From the NCBI GenBank assembly GCA_028280505.1, contig JANQLO010000038.1:62001-126000 (forward strand): DNA of 64,000 bases, read 5' to 3'. The first letter of the stretch is position 1. The number at the start of each line of letters is the position of its first letter. Positions 35,965-45,784 of this stretch are shown piece after piece. The stretch comes from Chromatiales bacterium (GTDB lineage: Bacteria > Pseudomonadota > Gammaproteobacteria > Chromatiales > Chromatiaceae). Both the position numbers and the translations under genes were made by a program. The notes below the pieces were generated by a model. It had not been told where the DNA came from. It searched no databases and saw nothing but the letters and a program-made list of their open reading frames with translations.

Positions 35965-37605
35965 ATGATCGATTCCGACCCCACCTATCTCGGCCACCTC
36001 ACCGACATATCCGGCTCGCGCTTCATTGCCCTGCTCGACGACCGTGGCGCAAACTTCGAACCCTATCGCGAACTCGGCACCGAAGAGGTAACCGTTGGCC
36101 AGGTGGGCGCTTATGTCGTCGCACGCGGGCGTCAGGCTCAGGTTTTGTGTCAAGTGGTGAGCGCCTGGCAGGAGGGCGACAACCGGAACATCCGTCGCTT
36201 GTTGCGCCTGCTGCCCCTCGGCGAGGTCACCAGCGACGGACACTTCTATCGCGGCGTCGGACGTTTCCCGCCTCTCGGTACACCGATTTTCATTGCCGAG
36301 AGCGGTCAACTCGAAGCCATGTTCGATGCGGTGCGGCGTTACGGCCTCCATCTCGGCCGGCTGAGCCAACGTGCCGAATTGCGGGTTTATGTCGATCCCA
36401 GCCTGCTGTTCAACCGCCACTTGGCGATATTGGGGCAGTCCGGCGCCGGTAAATCCTGGGCCGTAAGCAGCCTGTTGCAACGCACGGTGAAGCTGATGCC
36501 CAAGGCACATATCGTGCTCCTCGACCTGCACGGCGAATACGGCTGGCGGGATGCCAAAGGCCGGTTTCGCAGCGCCTTCCCGATCGATATGGTGCGTCAC
36601 ATCGACGCCCGTAACCTGGAAATACCCTACTGGTTGCTGACCTATGGTGAACTGGTCGATCTGCTGATCGATCGCACCGACCCCGCCGCATCGGTGCAGA
36701 TTTCGTTCATGCGCGAGGTGCTGCATAGCTTGCGCAAAAAAGGCAATCAGGACCTCGGCATCGATCGCCTCTCGGTAGACTCGCCGGTGTATTTCTCGCT
36801 CAAGGAGCTCTATCAGCACTTCAAGCAAGCCAACGAGCAGCAGTTCGATTTCGGCAAAACCAAGGGCCCGCTGTTCGGTGCCTTCGACGAGTTTCTGGTG
36901 CGCTTTCAGTCGATGTTCAACGACTCGCGCTACGACTTTTTGTTTCGGCCCAAACAGCGCACCCAGTCGCGTCATCTGGAAAACCTCTTGCGCGATTTCA
37001 TTGGTCTCGGCGAACCGAAAAGGCAAATCACCGTCATCGACCTCAGTGCGGTACCGCACGACGTACGCCCGACGGTATCGGCGCAAATCGGTCGTCTGGC
37101 GTTCGAATTCAACTATTGGAATCCCGAACGGCGTGAGTTTCCTATCCTGTTGGTGTGCGAAGAGGCCCACCAATACATCCCGAGCGAGGCGGACAAACGT
37201 CATCAAGGCAGCAGACGTGAAATGGAACGTATTGCCAAGGAGGGACGCAAGTATGGCGTCGGGCTCTGCGTTGTCAGCCAACGTCCCACCGAGTTATCGG
37301 AAACAGTGCTATCACAGTGCAGTAACTACATCTGTCTGCGCACCACCAACCCACAAGACCAGGATTACATCCGCAAGCTGATGCCCGAAGGCGAACAGGA
37401 TTTGGCCGACGTGCTGACCACGCTGCGCCGAGGCGAAGCGCTTGCCGTCGGCGAGGCCATTCCTTTACCGACACGCTTCCGGCTGTATCCGCCCGATCCG
37501 GCACCGGCAAGCAGCGATGCACCGGTTGCCGAAAGCTGGCGTAACGGCCCCGACGATCTCGATGTGGGTGGTATAGTCGATCGCTGGTGGCGCCAACAAC
37601 GTTGA
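35965..37605 (+). CDS. HerA-like ATPase (DUF87 / HAS-barrel)
   Basis: The 546-residue protein has an N-terminal barrel domain (about 1-110) and a RecA-like motor: Walker A ILGQSGAGKSWAVSSLLQ (about 155), Walker B LLVCEEAHQYIP (about 397), and the arginine-finger-like region SQRPTELSETVLSQCSNY. This order fits HerA/FtsK-family hexameric translocases. HerA proteins usually pair with NurA or with effectors in defence systems; no NurA-like gene is adjacent. It is a lone plus-strand gene with a small unknown gene after it. Confidence 0.85.
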   Translation: MIDSDPTYLGHLTDISGSRFIALLDDRGANFEPYRELGTEEVTVGQVGAYVVARGRQAQVLCQVVSAWQEGDNRNIRRLLRLLPLGEVTSDGHFYRGVGRFPPLGTPIFIAESGQLEAMFDAVRRYGLHLGRLSQRAELRVYVDPSLLFNRHLAILGQSGAGKSWAVSSLLQRTVKLMPKAHIVLLDLHGEYGWRDAKGRFRSAFPIDMVRHIDARNLEIPYWLLTYGELVDLLIDRTDPAASVQISFMREVLHSLRKKGNQDLGIDRLSVDSPVYFSLKELYQHFKQANEQQFDFGKTKGPLFGAFDEFLVRFQSMFNDSRYDFLFRPKQRTQSRHLENLLRDFIGLGEPKRQITVIDLSAVPHDVRPTVSAQIGRLAFEFNYWNPERREFPILLVCEEAHQYIPSEADKRHQGSRREMERIAKEGRKYGVGLCVVSQRPTELSETVLSQCSNYICLRTTNPQDQDYIRKLMPEGEQDLADVLTTLRRGEALAVGEAIPLPTRFRLYPPDPAPASSDAPVAESWRNGPDDLDVGGIVDRWWRQQR

Positions 37606-37661
37606 CCGCATTAGCCGCAAGCGGGCGGTCATCGGTCCGCGCAAACGTCGGGCAATCCGCG

Positions 37662-37901
37662 ATGACGGGCGATAACACACTTCACTTGCCCGACCGTCTG
37701 CGCGACGCCATCGACGAAGACGCCCGGCGTGCGCTACAAAGCGAATGCCACCTCGACTGCCATGTCGCCCGGCATGGCAAACCTGCCGACGACCCGGATC
37801 AACTTCGCGCCCGGCTGCATGAAGCGCAACTGTTCGCCGATGTCGAAAACCCGTTTTTTCGCGATTGGCTGATGCGGCGTCTGAGCGAAACGCACGACTG
37901 A
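37662..37901 (+). CDS. Small protein of unknown function
   Basis: A 79-residue charged protein with two histidine/cysteine-containing patches (SECHLDCHVARHG) and a C-terminal FFRDWLMRRLSE. I do not recognise the family. It starts 57 bp after the HerA-like gene on the same strand, so the two may be co-transcribed. The ATG has only a weak ribosome binding site; an in-frame upstream start (37587) would overlap the HerA-like gene. Confidence 0.5.
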   Translation: MTGDNTLHLPDRLRDAIDEDARRALQSECHLDCHVARHGKPADDPDQLRARLHEAQLFADVENPFFRDWLMRRLSETHD

Positions 37902-37919
37902 ACATCGCTGTTAACAGCG

Positions 37920-39437
37920 TTAGAACAAATCGATTTCACCGGCTTCGTCCGCACGCGGCTTCTCGTAACGCCGCTTCTCATCCGCGAGTTTGTCGAGCAG
38001 GCCCATCAAGAATTTGCTTGTGTCTTCGGTCTGCTCGAATTCGGCGACAATCCGATCTTGCAACTCGGGGGCCGATTTCCAGTCTCCATTGGCAATCTCG
38101 AGTACATGGTGAACATGCTCGTGCACCGCGCGATGCGGGCTGTCGATCTCCGTGTAAGACGGCAGGTGGGCAAAATTCAACATGCCGTCCCCCGTACCGT
38201 ACCACTGTCCGAAACGGCATTGATCCGCCGACATTTCGCATTTGCTCCAGAACTCGGAATCCGTGCCGAGCTCGAGTGCACGGTAGGCATTTTGAATGTA
38301 GATCATATGGTCCACCTTGCTCAACGACACATCACTGATTGTTTGAGTAAAGGCCACCGTTGAATGTGTTTCGGTCGCATTATGATAAAAATTCGAAAAA
38401 TCACTCTCGAATTCTTCGACGATGCGTTGTGACTCAGTGGCCATTTCCGCCATGGTACCGGCTTCGTCGGTCATCCTTTCCGCGGATCGATTAAAGCCGC
38501 CGATCACTTCATTAACATTCGCCGTAGCCTCCTTGGTGCGTTGCGCGAGCTTTTTCACTTCATCCGCGACTACCGCGAACCCTCGCCCGTGCTCACCCGC
38601 ACGCGCGGCCTCTATCGCCGCATTCAAGGCCAGAAGATTCGTCTGCTCGGCGATACCCGTAATCATGGCAAGGATCGCACCGACCTCTTCGCTATGACTG
38701 CCGAGCTCTCGGGAGGTATCGTGAATACCCTCCATGCGAGCCGCAAGCTGGCGTAGCGTACCGACTGCCGTGCCAATGGTCTCCTGGCCTCGGGTCGCGA
38801 TCTCGACCGATGCCGCGGTATTTGCGGCGACCGACTTCATCTGACCGGAGATCTGCGATAGATCGTTTTGGGTGCCCTGGAGATTCACCAGCAGGTTACC
38901 GGTTCTCAGTTCGCTGACACGGGCCATGAACTCGTCGAAGTGATGTCTTGCCCGGCCTTCCGACATCGCTGTAAGGCCCGCATTGATACGTTCGATCGCA
39001 TTACGGTATTGACCCTGCAAACCCGCCGGATTTGCCTGCCGGTAGTGCGCCCCCTCCTCGGCATGTCGGAATGCGCTTTCAGTCTCACGGAAAAAGGCTT
39101 CGACCTGATCGCGTCCCTCGTTGATGTTCCACAGTGCGTTGGCGAGCGGATGGGACGAATCGATACCGGTCACACGGAAATTGGCATCGCCTTTTTGAAC
39201 CGCAACGCCGAGCGCGTCGATCTGGTCAATCAGGACCCGTTCACGACGCAATGCACCGAGTCCTGCAAGCGCAAGCGTAATCGCACCAACCGGGGCTATC
39301 AGCAATACCGGGTCCGGTTGAAAACGAACAAGTGCGTAAAGCGCAAGCGTAGTCGTGAGAAAGGCGCCGCCAAGGATGACGCCGCGAAGGCTAAAGCGTG
39401 AGAATAAATTCGTCATATGTCGCGCTACCCGATTCAT
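37920..39437 (-). CDS. Methyl-accepting chemotaxis protein with C-terminal CZB domain
   Basis: About 505 residues. Two closely spaced membrane helices near the N-terminus leave almost no periplasmic loop. The signalling hairpin tip [28 protein letters not shown]-type sequence lies around residue 270. The C-terminus is a chemoreceptor zinc-binding (CZB) domain, with His in [15 protein letters not shown], Cys in [10 protein letters not shown] and His in [12 protein letters not shown]. It overlaps the PAS gene by 47 bp. The start is uncertain: a TTG at 39449 and ATGs at 39437 and 39416 are all possible. Confidence 0.9.
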   Translation of the reverse strand: MNRVARHMTNLFSRFSLRGVILGGAFLTTTLALYALVRFQPDPVLLIAPVGAITLALAGLGALRRERVLIDQIDALGVAVQKGDANFRVTGIDSSHPLANALWNINEGRDQVEAFFRETESAFRHAEEGAHYRQANPAGLQGQYRNAIERINAGLTAMSEGRARHHFDEFMARVSELRTGNLLVNLQGTQNDLSQISGQMKSVAANTAASVEIATRGQETIGTAVGTLRQLAARMEGIHDTSRELGSHSEEVGAILAMITGIAEQTNLLALNAAIEAARAGEHGRGFAVVADEVKKLAQRTKEATANVNEVIGGFNRSAERMTDEAGTMAEMATESQRIVEEFESDFSNFYHNATETHSTVAFTQTISDVSLSKVDHMIYIQNAYRALELGTDSEFWSKCEMSADQCRFGQWYGTGDGMLNFAHLPSYTEIDSPHRAVHEHVHHVLEIANGDWKSAPELQDRIVAEFEQTEDTSKFLMGLLDKLADEKRRYEKPRADEAGEIDLF

Positions 39438-39909
39438 AGCAGTCTTCAAGAATGATGCGCGACGTCTCTATCGCTGCCTTGGTACCGGCTTCCCGTTCCC
39501 TGGCGAGCATGTTGGAATAAATGGGTTCGAGATAGGCGATGGCCTCGGTACGCGGCTTTCGACGCACCGAATAGAACCCTATCGTATTGCCCTGTCGATC
39601 TTTGGTTGGCGTGACATTGGCGAACGTCCAGTAAAAAGACCCGTCACTCGCCATATTCTTTACATAACCGAAAAATTCCTGACCGGCCTGCAAGATTTCC
39701 CACATCATCTTGAATACGGCACGTGGCATATCCGGATGACGCACGATGTTGTGCTGACGGCCAAGCAGCTCTTCTTCCCGATAACCGGCGAACTCCATGA
39801 AGATACGGTTAGCGTAAAGAATGCGCCCTTTGGTATCGGTTTTGGACACGATGAAATCTTCTTCTCGCATGACGCGTTCTCGCGCCAGCGGTGAGATTTT
39901 TCTTTTCAT
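39391..39909 (-). CDS. Aer-like PAS domain protein
   Basis: 172 residues with one PAS domain (about 20-125): [61 protein letters not shown]. These segments are characteristic of the FAD-binding PAS of the aerotaxis receptor Aer. It lacks membrane and signalling domains, which occur in the overlapping downstream gene. A short helical tail follows the PAS domain. Ribosome binding site GAGAAAGA precedes the ATG. Confidence 0.88.
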   Translation of the reverse strand: MKRKISPLARERVMREEDFIVSKTDTKGRILYANRIFMEFAGYREEELLGRQHNIVRHPDMPRAVFKMMWEILQAGQEFFGYVKNMASDGSFYWTFANVTPTKDRQGNTIGFYSVRRKPRTEAIAYLEPIYSNMLAREREAGTKAAIETSRIILEDCYESGSATYDEFILTL

Positions 39910-39940
39910 TGTTTATCTTTCTCGGCTTTCTATTTTGCGA

Positions 39941-39968
39941 CTAGCGGCAGAATCGGCTGGATTCTTTA
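39941..39968 (-). promoter_or_regulatory. Candidate sigma-28 promoter for the PAS/chemoreceptor pair
   Basis: On the minus strand TAAAGAAT (39968-39961), 12 bases, then GCCGCTAG (39948-39941) matches the FliA consensus at 6/8 and 6/8 positions, with spacing one base over the ideal. It is about 32 bp upstream of the PAS start. It fits FliA control of receptor genes. Confidence 0.5.
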
Positions 39969-40017
39969 GTCCGAAACAACCGCACGGGCGACGATCGACT
40001 ACCTAAAGTAGTATTAG

Positions 40018-40051
40018 AAAAAAATCCCACGCCCCCATTGGGGAGCGTGGG
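40018..40051 (-). terminator. Rho-independent terminator after metY
   Basis: On the minus strand, CCCACGC-T-CCCC, loop AAT, GGGG-GCGTGGG forms a strong hairpin followed by ATTTTTTT. It lies 45 bp past the metY stop and separates metY from the PAS/receptor pair. Confidence 0.85.
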
Positions 40052-40095
40052 ATCGATACATGCATTGACGGCCTGGAACCGCCGTCCGGACGGGT

Positions 40096-41370
40096 TTACT
40101 TGGCGGCAGTCAAAGCCTGATCGATGTCGGCAATGATATCGTCGATGTGCTCGATACCAATCGACAAACGCACCATGTCTTCCTTCACACCGGCCGCTGC
40201 CAATTCCTCCGGGCCAAGCTGCCGATGGGTCGTCGTTGCCGGATGGCAAGCCAATGACTTCGCATCACCGATATTCACCAGGCGCAGGATCATTTGCAGC
40301 GCATCGATGAAGCGCGCGCCGGCTTCCTTTCCGCCCTTGATACCGAAACTCAGAATGCCCGAAGCGAGACCACCGGTGATCTTCCGACAGAGCCCGTGAT
40401 AAGGGCTATCGGGTAACCCCGCGTAACTCACCCACTCGACCTGAGGATGTTGCTGCAAATATTCGGCAACCCGCTGGGCGTTCTCGCAATGGCGCTCCAT
40501 GCGCAACCCCAACGTCTCCAAACCCTGCATGACCAAAAAGGCGTTCATCGGTGACAGTGCCGCGCCGGTGTTGCGTAAGGGCACCACCCGACAACGACCG
40601 ATATAGGCTGCCGGCCCGAGCGCCTCGGTGTAAACCACGCCATGATAGGACGGGTCGGGTTCGTTCAGCATCGGAAAACGTTTGGCGTTACCCACCCAAT
40701 CGAACTTTCCCGAATCGATGATGGCGCCACCGATGCTGGTGCCATGGCCGCCGATGTATTTGGTCAATGCATGAATGACGATATCCGCGCCGAGCTCGAA
40801 CGGCTTGCACAAAAAAGGCGTCGGTACCGTATTGTCGACAATCAACGGCACGCCGTGACGATGAGCGATCTCGGCCAGCCTGACGATATCCACCACGTTC
40901 CCGGCCGGGTTGCCGATGGATTCGCAGAACACCGCACGCGTGTTTTCGTCGATCAGGGCCTCAAATCCCGCATAGTCGTCATGCGACGCAAATCGTACCT
41001 CGATGCCCTGGCGCGGAAAGGTATGGGCAAACAGATTGTACGTTCCGCCATACAGCTGGCTGGTGCTCACGATGTTGCAACCGACATCGGCGATACACTG
41101 GATCGAATAGGTAATCGCGGCCATGCCGGAAGCCACGCAGAGCGCGCCGATACCACCCTCCATCTCGGTCAGCCGCTGCTCCAGAACGGCCGTGGTCGGA
41201 TTCATGATCCGGGTGTAGATATTGCCGGCGACCTTGAGATCGAACAGGTCCGCACCATGCTGGGTGTCATCGAAAGTATATGAGGTCGTCTGATAGATTG
41301 GTGCCGTAGCTGCACGAGTGGTCGGCTCACTGTCGTAACCGGCATGCAAGGCCAGCGTTTCGAGTTTCAT
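40096..41370 (-). CDS. metY: O-acetylhomoserine sulfhydrylase (MetY-type)
   Basis: PLP enzyme making homocysteine from O-acetylhomoserine and sulfide. 424 residues, with the Cys/Met-metabolism PLP fold. The PLP lysine lies in IVIHALTKYIGGHGTSIGG; the substrate-binding YTRIMNPTTAVLEQRL is near residue 55. The length and the insertion around FDWVGNAKRFPMLNEPDPSYHG are typical of O-acetylhomoserine sulfhydrylases and not of MetB/MetC. Strong ribosome binding site GGAGGAG 7 bases before the ATG. Confidence 0.92.
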   Translation of the reverse strand: MKLETLALHAGYDSEPTTRAATAPIYQTTSYTFDDTQHGADLFDLKVAGNIYTRIMNPTTAVLEQRLTEMEGGIGALCVASGMAAITYSIQCIADVGCNIVSTSQLYGGTYNLFAHTFPRQGIEVRFASHDDYAGFEALIDENTRAVFCESIGNPAGNVVDIVRLAEIAHRHGVPLIVDNTVPTPFLCKPFELGADIVIHALTKYIGGHGTSIGGAIIDSGKFDWVGNAKRFPMLNEPDPSYHGVVYTEALGPAAYIGRCRVVPLRNTGAALSPMNAFLVMQGLETLGLRMERHCENAQRVAEYLQQHPQVEWVSYAGLPDSPYHGLCRKITGGLASGILSFGIKGGKEAGARFIDALQMILRLVNIGDAKSLACHPATTTHRQLGPEELAAAGVKEDMVRLSIGIEHIDDIIADIDQALTAAK

Positions 41371-41631
41371 TCGGGCTCCTCCGGATGGTTCTTATGGGGT
41401 CTTCTAATAACTCTGGACAATTCGGATCGAGAGGCCAAATGGGTCAGATCAAGGTTTAAACCGCACGCAATAGCGCACTATTACGAAAGTCTGCAACGAA
41501 GAGCCGGCACATTTGGCGCCCGGGCTGTTTGGTCACGAGTTATCGGAAGCCCCCTTAGGGTCGTGGCGGGATCGCAACGCACAGATAATAGCGACTGAAC
41601 CCGGGTGTGGGTAGCATGGCCGGCCGAATAC
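41371..41631. other. Gap between the glycosyltransferase and metY
   Basis: No gene seen. The region holds a 10-bp palindrome GGTTTAAACC (near 41453) and should contain the metY promoter. I looked for SAM-responsive riboswitch motifs on the minus strand and saw none that I could support. Confidence 0.45.
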
Positions 41632-42819
41632 TCAGCGCTTCGACGCGGCAACGACCCGCTCGAAGATCTCGAGCTGGCCACGTGAGGTATCGTCCCAGCT
41701 AAAACGCTCGGCATAGTGGCGTGTGGAGTCGCGCGATGGCGAAGCATCGAACAAGCGTCCGACGGCATCGACGATCGCTTTGGCACTGCGATCCGCAGTG
41801 AGCTGACCACCATCCGCCGAAGTCACGACCTCGGGACTACCGCCAACGGGCGTCGCGACAACAGGGGTTCCGCAGGCCATGGATTCCAGCAGTACATTGG
41901 CCCAACCTTCCCGCTTCGACGCAAGTACCAAGACGTCGGCCGCCTGATAGTACCGACGCAATGCCTCTTGCGATAGTCGGCCGACCAAACGCACCCTGTC
42001 CCGCAACGACCACTTGTCCGCCAATTGTCGCAAGAACGACTCTTCCGGCCCTCCGCCGATAACGACCAGATCGAACTCCGGCAACTGTCGCATGGCCTCG
42101 ATGACCAGATGATGGCCTTTGAGCTCGATTAAGTTTCCGACAGACAACAACACTCTTCTATCGTTCAGTCCGAGTTCCCGACGCAGGCTCGTGCGATCGA
42201 CGGCCGGCTGAAAAAACGCCAGGTCAACGCCATTCCTCAGCACCGTTACGTGATCGTTCGCAGCGCCAAGATCGAGCAAACAGTTTTTCAGGGAGTCCGA
42301 GACCGTGATCATGTGCGCGGCAGACCGGGTAACATCGATAATCCTTCGCCTGGGACCGGGAAACTCCTTGGCAATGGAATGAAGATCGGTACCGCGGCCG
42401 GTGACCACGAAAGGCCGTCCGAATTCCTCGGCCAAACGCATGGCGGTCACCCCGTCGGGATAGAAGTAATGCGCGTCGATCAGATCGAAATCGAAACCCT
42501 GCTCGAGCAGGCGCCGCACCGTACCGCGTACCCAACGGTACATGCTCCAGGGAGCGAGCTGCATACCGATCTTCGGCACGACAGGGTACTTGGGATGCAG
42601 TACTTCGACATCATGCCGTGTTTCACCGGCTGCGACACCGGCGTATTGCGCATAGCGCCCAAAGCGCGGATTCCGTGATGGGAACCACGGCACGGGCGCG
42701 ACGACGCGAACATCCAAACCGGGAGCATGGGCCCTGAGATGACGTAGTCGATTCTCGACGAAAATACCGTGCGAGGCCTGCTGCGCATTGGGGAACAAGG
42801 TGCTGAAAAGCAGAACCTT
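41632..42819 (-). CDS. GT4-family glycosyltransferase
   Basis: About 396 residues with a GT-B fold. N-terminal half: MKVLLFSTLFPNAQQASHGIFVENRL. C-terminal half: nucleotide-sugar site LSVGNLIELKGHHLVIEAM, then REGWANVLLESMACGTPVVATPVGG with the family EX7E motif. GTG start at 42822 with GGAG upstream (coordinate 42822 is the first base of the start codon on the minus strand; the reading frame includes it). The acceptor is unknown. It lies 79 bp downstream of secF and is followed by a 261-bp gap before metY. Confidence 0.88.
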   Translation of the reverse strand, partial: KVLLFSTLFPNAQQASHGIFVENRLRHLRAHAPGLDVRVVAPVPWFPSRNPRFGRYAQYAGVAAGETRHDVEVLHPKYPVVPKIGMQLAPWSMYRWVRGTVRRLLEQGFDFDLIDAHYFYPDGVTAMRLAEEFGRPFVVTGRGTDLHSIAKEFPGPRRRIIDVTRSAAHMITVSDSLKNCLLDLGAANDHVTVLRNGVDLAFFQPAVDRTSLRRELGLNDRRVLLSVGNLIELKGHHLVIEAMRQLPEFDLVVIGGGPEESFLRQLADKWSLRDRVRLVGRLSQEALRRYYQAADVLVLASKREGWANVLLESMACGTPVVATPVGGSPEVVTSADGGQLTADRSAKAIVDAVGRLFDASPSRDSTRHYAERFSWDDTSRGQLEIFERVVAASKR

Positions 42820-42901
42820 CACGTGATGCTCCGGGGGGCTGCGTCAGCCCCCGGCATATCGGCCGGCAAAACCAGAGACACCGAACCCGGCGAGCAATCG
42901 A

Positions 42902-43840
42902 TCAAGGGCGATCGTCGACCACGCCTTCCTTTTTCACGGGCATCAAATCGGCCTTGCTCACACCGAGCATCAGGATCGCGGTACTGGCGACGTAGATGGA
43001 CGAGTAGGTACCGATCAGCACACCGATCAACAATGCGAAGGCGAAGCCGTGGATGATTTCGCCACCCAGGAAGAACAGCGCCAACAGTACCAGCATGGTG
43101 GTCGTCGAGGTTACCAGGGTACGCGCCAGCGTCTCGTTCAATGAGCGATTGACGATCTGTTCCGGCGTTCCTTTACGCATCTTTCGGAAATTCTCGCGGA
43201 TGCGGTCGAACACCACGATGGTGTCGTTGAGCGAGTAACCGATCACCGCCAACACCGCAGCCAATACCGGCAGATCGAACTCCACTTGCAACAGCGCGAA
43301 TATACCCACGGTAATCGTTACGTCGTGGACCAACGCAATGACCGAGCCGACGGCGAAACGCCATTCGAAACGCAATGCGACGTACATAAGAATCGCCATC
43401 AGGGCGACCAATACCGCCAGCGCACCGTCTTCGGTCAATTCATCGCCGACCTGCGGACCGACGAACTCGACCCGCCGTAGCTCGACCGCGCCATCGACGG
43501 CCTCGGACAATGCCGCAAACACCTCGTTGCTGAGACGCGCGCTATCGCCCTCCTCACTACCGCTGGCGAGTCGAATCAACACATCACGCGGTGTGCCGAA
43601 CTGCTGTACCGAAGCCTCGCCGTAACCGCCGTTGACCAGAGCGGCACGCACGGACTCCAGTGCCGGCGGCTCTTCGTAACCAACCTCGATCAGCGTACCG
43701 CCGGTGAAATCGATACCCAGATCCAGCCCGCGCGCAATCAATGAACCCACGGCAATCACGATCACAACGAGCGATACGACCATCGCCAGTCGGCGCTTGC
43801 CCATGAAGTCGAACTGTTGACCACTCTTTATAATCTGCAT
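42902..43840 (-). CDS. secF: Protein translocase subunit SecF
   Basis: SecF works with SecD and YajC in proton-driven completion of Sec export. 312 residues, six membrane helices, first helix followed by DLGIDFTGGTLIEVGYEEPP (the SecD/F signature) and a periplasmic domain. The RND-type core includes VIGYSLNDTIVVFDRIREN. Starts 16 bp after the secD stop. Confidence 0.96.
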   Translation of the reverse strand: MQIIKSGQQFDFMGKRRLAMVVSLVVIVIAVGSLIARGLDLGIDFTGGTLIEVGYEEPPALESVRAALVNGGYGEASVQQFGTPRDVLIRLASGSEEGDSARLSNEVFAALSEAVDGAVELRRVEFVGPQVGDELTEDGALAVLVALMAILMYVALRFEWRFAVGSVIALVHDVTITVGIFALLQVEFDLPVLAAVLAVIGYSLNDTIVVFDRIRENFRKMRKGTPEQIVNRSLNETLARTLVTSTTTMLVLLALFFLGGEIIHGFAFALLIGVLIGTYSSIYVASTAILMLGVSKADLMPVKKEGVVDDRP

Positions 43841-43856
43841 GGCGTGTCCCGGGCGA

Positions 43857-45713
43857 CTAGATCGCGAGCTTCTCGACGCGCTTGGCGCCGTAAATCATGT
43901 TGACCACCGCACGCGTACCGATAATCGCGGTGAACATCGAGGTCAGGATACCGATTGCCAATGTCACGGCGAATCCGCGAACCGGCCCGCTACCGATGGA
44001 GAACAACACGACCGCAGCGATAAAGGTGGTGATGTTGGCATCGAGAATGGTGCTGAACGCCTTGGCATAACCGGCATGAATACTGGCCTGTGGCGTACTG
44101 CCGACCCGCAGCTCTTCGCGGATACGCTCGAAGATCAGCACATTGGCATCGACCGCCATACCGACGGTCAAAACGATACCGGCGATACCCGGCAGGGTCA
44201 GGGTCGCCTGCAACATGGACAACACCGCCACGATCAATACCAGGTTGGTTACCAGGGCCAGGTTGGCGACCAACCCGAACTTCCGGTAGTAGACCGCCAT
44301 AAATACCAACACCAAGGCCATGCCGACCATGACGGACGTGAAGCCCTGATCGATATTGTCCTGCCCAAGGCTCGGGCCGATGGTACGTTCTTCGACGATC
44401 TCGATCGGTGCCGCCAGCGCACCGGCTCGCAGCAGCAGCGCAAGCTGATGTGCTTCTTGCGGGCTGTCGAGACCGGTGGTCTGGAAACGGCTGCCGAATG
44501 CCTCGCGGATCGTCGCGACGTTGATCACCTCTTCGACCATTCTGCGAATCGGCTTGCCGTCGGCATCGCGATCGACCGTGCGCTTTTCCTTGAACACCAC
44601 CGCCATCGGTTTGCCGACGTTATCTCGGGTAACGTTCAGCATACGGCGTGCGCCCTTGCTGTCCAGATTGACGAACACCGCCGGCTGCGCCGTCTGCTGA
44701 TCGAAACCGGACGAGGCGCTGGTCATTTCGTCACCCGTCACGATAACCTGGCGTTTGAGCAAAATCGGCTGACCGCTGCGCTCGCGGTACAACGCCGTTC
44801 CCGGGGGGACACGACCGCTACGCTCGGCCTCGAGCGCGTCGGTCAGCTCACCGTGCACCAGGCGGTATTCGAGCGTGGCGGTAGCGCCGAGCAGGTCTTT
44901 CACCTTGGCGGGATCCTGCACACCCGGCAGTTCGACCACGATGCGGCGCTCACCCTGCTGCTGGATCAACGGTTCGGCAACGCCCAAGGCGTTGACCCGG
45001 TTGCGCAGCGTGGTGATGTTTTGTTCCAACGCCAGACGGCGGGCGGCACGCTCTTCCTCCGGCGTCATGTAAAGCCGTACGAAATAATCACTCCCCTCGT
45101 CACGCACATTGACGCCGAGCTCACGGAACTCACCGCCCAGCACCTCTTCGGCACGATCGCGCAACGCCGCATCCTTGAAGCGCACGTCGACGCCGTTACC
45201 CGATTCCTTCACCGTGATGTAACGAATACGCTCATCGCGCAGGGTGCTGCGGATGTTGCCTGCGTGACGTTCGACGGCCTTGTCGAGCGCCGCCTCCATA
45301 TCGACATCGATCAGAACGTGAATACCGCCGCGCAGATCCAGGCCGAGGTTCATCGGTTTACCGCCGATCGCCGCCAACCATGCCGGAACGTCCGGCGACA
45401 AGGTCAAGGCATGCGTGAACTGAGGCGGCAAAGCCTTGGCGACGGCCTCTTGGCCGACGAGCTGATCTTCCGGCGCATTGAAACGAATCTGCAGACGGTC
45501 TTCCAGCAGTTCGGAGGACTTGATCGGGATCTGCGCGCGTTCAAGCGCCGCCACGACGTTCTGGCGCAGGGTCTCTCCGACCTCTTCGCCACGGGTGCCG
45601 CTCACCTCGATGACCGGGTCCTGGGAGAAGATGTTCGGCAGGGCGTAAAGCAAACCCACCAGCAGCACAAAAACTACCAGGAGGTTCTTCCATGTCGGGT
45701 ATTTGTTAAGCAT
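43857..45713 (-). CDS. secD: Protein translocase subunit SecD
   Basis: 618 residues with an N-terminal helix, a large periplasmic domain (GKPMNLGLDLRGGIHVLIDVD near the first repeat, TPEEERAARRLALEQNITTLRNRV) and five C-terminal membrane helices (GIVLTVGMAVDANVLIFERIREE). This is the classic SecD architecture. The operon order yajC-secD-secF is conserved. Confidence 0.96.
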   Translation of the reverse strand: MLNKYPTWKNLLVVFVLLVGLLYALPNIFSQDPVIEVSGTRGEEVGETLRQNVVAALERAQIPIKSSELLEDRLQIRFNAPEDQLVGQEAVAKALPPQFTHALTLSPDVPAWLAAIGGKPMNLGLDLRGGIHVLIDVDMEAALDKAVERHAGNIRSTLRDERIRYITVKESGNGVDVRFKDAALRDRAEEVLGGEFRELGVNVRDEGSDYFVRLYMTPEEERAARRLALEQNITTLRNRVNALGVAEPLIQQQGERRIVVELPGVQDPAKVKDLLGATATLEYRLVHGELTDALEAERSGRVPPGTALYRERSGQPILLKRQVIVTGDEMTSASSGFDQQTAQPAVFVNLDSKGARRMLNVTRDNVGKPMAVVFKEKRTVDRDADGKPIRRMVEEVINVATIREAFGSRFQTTGLDSPQEAHQLALLLRAGALAAPIEIVEERTIGPSLGQDNIDQGFTSVMVGMALVLVFMAVYYRKFGLVANLALVTNLVLIVAVLSMLQATLTLPGIAGIVLTVGMAVDANVLIFERIREELRVGSTPQASIHAGYAKAFSTILDANITTFIAAVVLFSIGSGPVRGFAVTLAIGILTSMFTAIIGTRAVVNMIYGAKRVEKLAI

Positions 45714-45784
45714 GATTCGGGTGCTGCAGAATGTGGCAAGGCTACTTCAGTGACGCGTAGCTCGCGACGGCAGTGATGGGCAAT

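Noticed and set aside
35926-37281. Long open frame (451 codons) on the minus strand
   Set aside because: It lies entirely opposite the HerA-like ATPase, whose motifs are intact, and shows no domain of its own; it is a high-GC antisense shadow.
41371-41631. Possible SAM-responsive riboswitch before metY
   Set aside because: I searched the minus strand for known SAM riboswitch core motifs and found none; only a palindrome GGTTTAAACC is evident.
43839-45776. 645-codon open frame on the plus strand
   Set aside because: Antisense to secD; His/Arg/Gln-rich composition and no domain, typical of an antisense frame in high-GC DNA.
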